From Dorea longicatena (lineage in GTDB: Bacteria > Bacillota > Clostridia > Lachnospirales > Lachnospiraceae): DNA of 64,000 nucleotides. Under the pieces are notes generated by a model. The model ran no database searches, had not been told where the DNA came from, and worked only from the letters and a program-made list of their open reading frames with translations. Made by a program: the position numbers and the translations under genes. Numbering within the stretch: the stretch's first letter is position 1; every line of letters starts with the position of its first letter. The stretch is from the NCBI RefSeq assembly GCF_024168045.1, contig NZ_CP100126.1, positions 1,381,501-1,445,500 of the forward strand, in the 5' to 3' direction. Shown one piece after another: positions 59,718 through 64,000 of the stretch.

Positions 59718-60590
59718 ATGAAACACTTAAATTTCAAAAATCTGTGCATGATCTTACTTGGGAATACGATCTATGCACTTGCAATCGTCATGTTTATTCT
59801 GCCAAATAATATGATCACAGGCGGGACAACAGGGCTTGGTATTGCGATCCATCATTATTTCGGACTTCCAATCCATAGTTTTGTATTGCTATTCAATACA
59901 TTGATGTTCCTGCTTGGAGCGGTTGTCCTTGGAATGAAATTTGCACTTACGACATTGGTCAGTACCTTTTATTATCCGGTTATTCTGGGAGTGCTGGAGC
60001 AAATGCCTGCACTTCAGAATGTAACAGACGATAAGATGTTATCTACTATATGCGGCGGTCTGATGATCGGGATGGGGATCGGCGTCGTGATCCGGTGCGG
60101 AGCCTCTACCGGAGGAATGGATATTCCGCCGCTGGTTCTGAACAAGAAGTTTGGTCTTCCGGTATCTGTGATGCTGTACGTATTTGATTTTGTTATCTTA
60201 ATCTCACAGATGCTCTTCACCAATAAAGAAGAGATTGTATATGGTATCTTGTTGGTACTGATTTACACAGTCATTTTAGACAAGGTGCTTCTGATGGGAT
60301 CTACCCGTACAAAAGTAGAGATCATGACAGAAAAATTTGAAGAGCTGAACCGTCTGATCCAGGAGCAGCTTGACCGTGGAACAACACTTGTCTACACACA
60401 GACCGGATATCTGAAAAATGATCAGCCGATGATCCTTACCGTTGTATCCAACCGCGAACTGATGCGGCTGAACCAGCTGGTACAGGAGACTGATCCACAT
60501 GCATTTATGATCATCGGAAATGTAAATGAAGTACGAGGAAGAGGATTTTCACAGCAGAAAGTCTATAAAAAAGAACAGGAAGAAAGATAA
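59718..60590 (+). CDS. YitT-family membrane protein (DUF161/DUF2179)
   Basis: 290 residues: five hydrophobic helices in the first 200 residues with ILPNNMITGGTTGLGIAIHHYFGLP and VIRCGASTGGMDIPPLVLNKKFG (repeated DUF161 motifs), then a cytosolic DUF2179 domain (about 210-285: KVEIMTEKFEELNRLIQEQLDRGTTLVYTQTGYLKNDQPMILTVVSNRELMRL). Function unknown; Firmicutes encode several paralogues. ATG 59718 is the first good start; GAGGG lies about 12 nt upstream. Confidence 0.88.
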   Translation: MKHLNFKNLCMILLGNTIYALAIVMFILPNNMITGGTTGLGIAIHHYFGLPIHSFVLLFNTLMFLLGAVVLGMKFALTTLVSTFYYPVILGVLEQMPALQNVTDDKMLSTICGGLMIGMGIGVVIRCGASTGGMDIPPLVLNKKFGLPVSVMLYVFDFVILISQMLFTNKEEIVYGILLVLIYTVILDKVLLMGSTRTKVEIMTEKFEELNRLIQEQLDRGTTLVYTQTGYLKNDQPMILTVVSNRELMRLNQLVQETDPHAFMIIGNVNEVRGRGFSQQKVYKKEQEER

Positions 60591-60626
60591 GAAAAAAAGC
60601 TGGTATTTTTAGCCAGCTTTTTTCTT
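60589..60626. terminator. Bidirectional terminator between the YitT gene and the convergent small gene
   Basis: AAGAAAAAAAGCTGG / CCAGCTTTTTTCTT, 9-nt loop. Its right arm overlaps the last codons of the minus-strand gene. Confidence 0.75.
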
Positions 60627-61010
60627 ACGTTCTTTACAGATCCATCTGGAATCCTGATATATAAAATGCCAGTATTCAAAGATCTTTTCGGATGTATTAC
60701 TATCTTTCCCACGGACAATAACCCAGATATCTTTTGAATCGGATTCCTGTTCTGTATGTTCTTCATCCGCAAAATCCGGAGCTTTTACAGGAGAAACTGT
60801 TGTAAACTTAATGTGTTCCGATTTGATATTTTTCTCTATCTCTTCCTGAATGCTCAGATAGCCATCGGTAATCCCGATCTGCCGGTACTGTTCGGCAAGA
60901 CGGATTCTTTTGTTTCTCCCCGCAAGGATAAGATACGTAACAATGGATGTGATGATCGATGCAACAATAACAAGTGCCAATATGATCAAAACAAGAAATG
61001 ATGTATGCAT
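60609..61010 (-). CDS. Hypothetical single-pass membrane protein
   Basis: 133 residues from ATG 61010, set by AAGGAGG 8 nt upstream. One N-terminal hydrophobic helix (SFLVLIILALVIVASIITSIVTYLIL), then a soluble part with YRQIGITDGYLSIQEEIEKNI and a C-terminal unit IWVIVRGKDSNTSEKIFEYWHFIYQDSRWICKERKKK rich in Trp and Tyr. No family recognised. The C-terminal part would be cytosolic if the positive-inside rule holds. Confidence 0.65.
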   Translation of the reverse strand: MHTSFLVLIILALVIVASIITSIVTYLILAGRNKRIRLAEQYRQIGITDGYLSIQEEIEKNIKSEHIKFTTVSPVKAPDFADEEHTEQESDSKDIWVIVRGKDSNTSEKIFEYWHFIYQDSRWICKERKKKAG

Positions 61011-61178
61011 AGATAAAACCTCCTTAAAATATATGGCTTTCAAAACCATACTATCTGACCTTGATGCAATGATACAGGCTGATTTTACATAGATTTAACG
61101 TAAATCTAATAATCGTTTGGAAATACTATGATACATTAGAAACATTGAAAATGCAATACAAAGAAAGGTGAAAAAGTT

Positions 61179-63221
61179 ATGAGTAAGATATATATGAACC
61201 GGGAACTTTCCTGGTTAAAGTTTAATGAACGTGTTCTTGAGGAGGCAGAGAACCCGGAAGTTCCGTTGTGCGAAAGACTGACGTTCGCATCGATTTATCA
61301 GAGCAATCTGGATGAATTCTTCATGGTGCGTGTGGGTTCTTTATATGATCAGACACTTCTCGATAAGAAGATCTGCGAAAACAAGACAGGAATGACATCG
61401 CAGGAACAGATTGATGCAATTTTAAAGCAGACTAAATTGATCAACAAGAGAAAAGAAGCCGTATACGAAGAACTGATGGCACGTGTGACAGAGCAGGGAA
61501 TCCGTATTTTGCGTTTTAATGAACTGGATGAAGACGGTGCCCGTTATCTGGAAGGTTATTTTAAGTCAGAGATCGCACCGCTTATTTCGCCTACTGTTAT
61601 CGGAAGGAGACAGCCATTTCCGTTTTTGAAAAACAAGGAGATCTATGCGGTAGCGGTACTCGGTGCAAAAGGGAAAAAAGACCGTCTCGGAATCATTCCA
61701 TGCACAAGCAATATTTTCGGACGTCTGATCGCAGTACCGGGTATGCCTGGCACATATATGCTTGCTGAAGAACTGATCCTTCATTTTGCACCGGTTGTAT
61801 TCAAAGGGTATAAGATCAAATCCAAATCTTTGCTGCGCATCACAAGAAATGCTGACATTGATGCGGATGCTTTATACGATGAAGATCTGGACTACCGCGA
61901 ATTCATGGCAGGTCTGATCAAACAGCGTAAGAAACTGGCTCCGATCCGTCTGGAACTTTCCAGAGATATGGACAAAAAAGGAATTGCCGTATTGTGTGAG
62001 TATCTGGAACTGGATGAAAATCATGTATTCATGTCCTCAACACCATTGGATCTTTCGTTCGTATTCCAGATCCAGGATCTGCTGAGAAAAAATCCGGAAT
62101 TATATTTTCCGAAAAGAACACCTCAGAAATCCGACCAGTTCCAGGATGGAAAAAGCATTATAGCACAGATCAAAGAAGAAGATAAACTGTTATCTTATCC
62201 TTATGAATCCATCCGTCCGTTTTTGCATTTGCTGACAGAAGCTGCCGAAGACCCGGATGTTATCTCGATCAAGATGACCTTATACCGTGTTGCAAAGCAG
62301 AGTAAGGTTGTAGAGGCATTGATAGAGGCCGCAGAAAACGGGAAAGAGGTCGTTGTATTAGTTGAACTTCGTGCCCGCTTTGATGAAGAAAATAATATTG
62401 AATGGTCCAGACGTCTGGAAGATGCCGGATGTCAGGTGATCTATGGATTAGACGGATATAAAGTGCATTCAAAACTCTGTCTGATCACCAGAAAAAATGC
62501 AGGACAGGTAGAATATATCACCCAGATTGGTACAGGTAATTATAATGAAAAAACTTCCCGATTATATACGGATCTCTCTTTAATGACATCCAATGTAGAG
62601 ATCGGGCTGGAAGCTTCCAATGTATTTCAGGCACTGTCGAAGGGAGAAGTTGTTGAACATACCAGGCATCTTCTTGTAGCACCGAAGTGTTTGCAGAATA
62701 AAGTGTTGGATATGCTGGACGAAGAGATCGCACATGCAAGAAACGGAGAAGAAGCTTATGCAGGATTCAAACTTAATTCCCTTACGGACAAAAAGATCAT
62801 CGACAAACTGATCGAGGCTTCTGAGGCCGGAGTCAAGATCGATATGATCATCCGAGGTATCTGCTGCCTGATCCCCGGAGTGGAAGGAAAGACAGAAAAC
62901 ATCCGTATCATCAGCATTGTCGGAAGATTCCTGGAACATTCCAGAATCTATATCTTCGGAAGCAAAGAAAGAAGGAAATATTACATTGCATCTGCAGATT
63001 TCATGACCAGAAATACTGTACGACGTGTAGAGGTTGCTGCACCGGTATATAATGACAAACTGAAAACGAAATTACAGGAAATGTTCGACGTTATGCTTTC
63101 TGATAATCAGAAAGCAAGAAAACTGGAAGTAGACGGAAATTATCACCGTGTGAGTAATGATCTTACACCGGTAAATGCACAGGAATATTTTTACGCTGAG
63201 GCATACCACGAGATTCCTTAA
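61179..63221 (+). CDS. ppk: Polyphosphate kinase 1
   Basis: 680 residues: N domain (MNRELSWLKFNERVLEEA, SIYQSNLDEFFMVRVGSL), head domain, and two PLD-like catalytic domains with KMTLYRVAKQSKVVEALIEAAENGKEVVVLVELRARFDEENNIEW, DGYKVHSKLCLI (catalytic His in VHSK) and NYNEKTSRLYTDLSLMT. It makes inorganic polyphosphate from ATP through a phospho-His. The inverted repeat AGATTTA-ACG-TAAATCT lies at 61091-61107 in the upstream region. AAAGGTG precedes ATG 61179. Confidence 0.95.
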   Translation: MSKIYMNRELSWLKFNERVLEEAENPEVPLCERLTFASIYQSNLDEFFMVRVGSLYDQTLLDKKICENKTGMTSQEQIDAILKQTKLINKRKEAVYEELMARVTEQGIRILRFNELDEDGARYLEGYFKSEIAPLISPTVIGRRQPFPFLKNKEIYAVAVLGAKGKKDRLGIIPCTSNIFGRLIAVPGMPGTYMLAEELILHFAPVVFKGYKIKSKSLLRITRNADIDADALYDEDLDYREFMAGLIKQRKKLAPIRLELSRDMDKKGIAVLCEYLELDENHVFMSSTPLDLSFVFQIQDLLRKNPELYFPKRTPQKSDQFQDGKSIIAQIKEEDKLLSYPYESIRPFLHLLTEAAEDPDVISIKMTLYRVAKQSKVVEALIEAAENGKEVVVLVELRARFDEENNIEWSRRLEDAGCQVIYGLDGYKVHSKLCLITRKNAGQVEYITQIGTGNYNEKTSRLYTDLSLMTSNVEIGLEASNVFQALSKGEVVEHTRHLLVAPKCLQNKVLDMLDEEIAHARNGEEAYAGFKLNSLTDKKIIDKLIEASEAGVKIDMIIRGICCLIPGVEGKTENIRIISIVGRFLEHSRIYIFGSKERRKYYIASADFMTRNTVRRVEVAAPVYNDKLKTKLQEMFDVMLSDNQKARKLEVDGNYHRVSNDLTPVNAQEYFYAEAYHEIP

Positions 63222-63231
63222 ATCCGGGCAG

Positions 63232-63260
63232 GTATATATCTGAGGCGGAATGCATAAAGT
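63232..63260 (+). promoter_or_regulatory. Possible sigma-E promoter of yqfCD
   Basis: GTATAT (63232-63237), 15-bp spacer, CATAAAGT (63253-63260) resembles the mother-cell sigma-E consensus (GNATATT / CATACAnT). In Bacillus yqfD is in the sigma-E regulon. Confidence 0.4.
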
Positions 63261-63281
63261 GATATAAATCACAAAAGTGGT

Positions 63282-63560
63282 ATGGATATGAATCGTCAGG
63301 AATGGAAAGAAAAAGCGGCGGAAATGTCGGGAGTCCCAAAAGATGTAGCAATGGGGCTCCCGATTCTTACGATTACCGGTACGGATGAACTATGTGTGGA
63401 AAATTACAGAGGAATAACGGAATATACAGATCAGATTGTCCGGCTGCAGACCAGATGCGGACAGATTAAAATCGGCGGCAGGAAACTGGAAGTCATCTAT
63501 TACACCAATGATGAGATGATGATTCACGGTCACATCAGGACGATCGAATACCAAACATAG
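63282..63560 (+). CDS. yqfC: Sporulation protein YqfC (YabP/YqfC family)
   Basis: 92 residues: GVPKDVAMGLPILTITGTDELCVENYRGITEYTDQIVRLQTRCGQIKIGGRKLEVIYYTNDEMMIHGHI is diagnostic for the YabP/YqfC family. Expressed in the mother cell during spore formation; exact role unknown. yqfD follows after 11 bp. ATG 63288 is an alternative start. Confidence 0.9.
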   Translation: MDMNRQEWKEKAAEMSGVPKDVAMGLPILTITGTDELCVENYRGITEYTDQIVRLQTRCGQIKIGGRKLEVIYYTNDEMMIHGHIRTIEYQT

Positions 63561-63571
63561 GAGGGATCGCT

Positions 63572-64000
63572 GTGTTTGAACAGTTCATCTGGTATCTGAA
63601 AGGCTATGTCCGGATACGTGTGTCAGGATATTCACCCGAACGTTTTCTGAATGCCTGCCGTTATAAAAACATCTATATATGGGATCTGAAACGTGTCTGT
63701 GGAGCATATGAAATGAATCTGTCGGTCAGTGGGTTCCACAGACTAAAGGAAATTATAAGGAAGACCGGCACAAAGGTTTGTATCATCCGCCGCAGCGGTC
63801 TTCCTTTTCTTTTTCACCGCTACCGGAAACGTCATATACTGTTTCCTGGATTTATTCTCTGTATTTGTCTTATCCTGTTTATGACACGTTATATCTGGGG
63901 AATTGATATCCGCGGGAACCTGTCGTATACGGATGATACTTTAAAGAAATTTCTGGCATCCGAACAGATTAAAAATGGTATGAAAAAGACAAATGTAGAC
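63572..64000 (+). CDS. yqfD: Sporulation protein YqfD, C-terminus beyond window
   Basis: 143 codons seen from GTG 63572 (GGAGGGA upstream): FIWYLKGYVRIRVSGYSPERFLNACRYKNIYIWDLKR, then one membrane helix (ILFPGFILCICLILFMTRYIWG) followed by IDIRGNLSYTDDTLKKFL, the start of the outer domain. The family normally has about 400 residues and is required for efficient sporulation; together with yqfC it indicates a spore former. Confidence 0.9.
   Translation, partial: MFEQFIWYLKGYVRIRVSGYSPERFLNACRYKNIYIWDLKRVCGAYEMNLSVSGFHRLKEIIRKTGTKVCIIRRSGLPFLFHRYRKRHILFPGFILCICLILFMTRYIWGIDIRGNLSYTDDTLKKFLASEQIKNGMKKTNVD

Overview
The window reads as chromosome of a spore-forming, anaerobic Gram-positive bacterium of the Clostridia, most likely family Lachnospiraceae. 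The evidence is the gene content: pta-ackA followed by a DUF177 gene and rpmF, the plsX-acpP-rnc-smc-ftsY block, a Re-type citrate synthase beside icd, the redox repressor Rex, the electron-bifurcating NfnAB pair and the sporulation genes yqfC-yqfD. Strong AGGAGG-type ribosome sites and near-consensus sigma-A promoters occur throughout. The genus cannot be fixed from the sequence alone. No rRNA, tRNA or CRISPR array was recognised.

Layout. 1-10.6 kb is core: tmcAL (cut by the window edge) divergent from mgtE, then pta-ackA, DUF177-rpmF, an M24 aminopeptidase P, a proline iminopeptidase and an NSS-family transporter. 10.57-12.79 kb is an insertion zone between two convergent genes. It holds an IS110-family element with a candidate bridge RNA, flanked by two different ~215-225 bp imperfect palindromes whose outer sides carry the same 13-bp sequence in inverted orientation. 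12.8-38.2 kb is core again: M20 amidohydrolase; plsX-acpP-rnc-smc-ftsY-ilvA; Re-citrate synthase-gntR-icd with a near-perfect GntR operator; an ABC-F protein; rex; nnrDE-alr-mazF-CBS protein; yebC-tepA; ftsK; a zinc-ribbon/TPR protein and a DUF3592 protein.

38.4-52.7 kb is accessory and heavily rearranged. It contains a padR pair, a chimeric FtsX-permease/AgrC-like kinase ORF, a truncated permease, an ABC ATPase without its Walker A region, an intact large FtsX permease, an sdpR-sdpI immunity pair with two operators around its promoter, a truncated LytTR-type regulator, a group II intron fragment, a ParM-like actin cassette, four small AT-rich genes, and remnants of a Tn916-type integrase, a radical-SAM maturase and a frameshifted tyrosine integrase. 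53.1-64 kb returns to core: Rex-controlled iron alcohol dehydrogenase, nfnAB, helD, rlmH, a YitT protein, ppk1 and yqfC-yqfD (cut by the window edge).

Functionally, several genes concern fermentative redox balance: Rex (27.6 kb) has a likely site at its own promoter and a very strong one over the alcohol dehydrogenase promoter; NfnAB exchanges electrons between NADH/ferredoxin and NADPH; pta-ackA makes ATP from acetyl-CoA; and citrate synthase plus NADP-icd feed 2-oxoglutarate and glutamate synthesis under a local GntR regulator.
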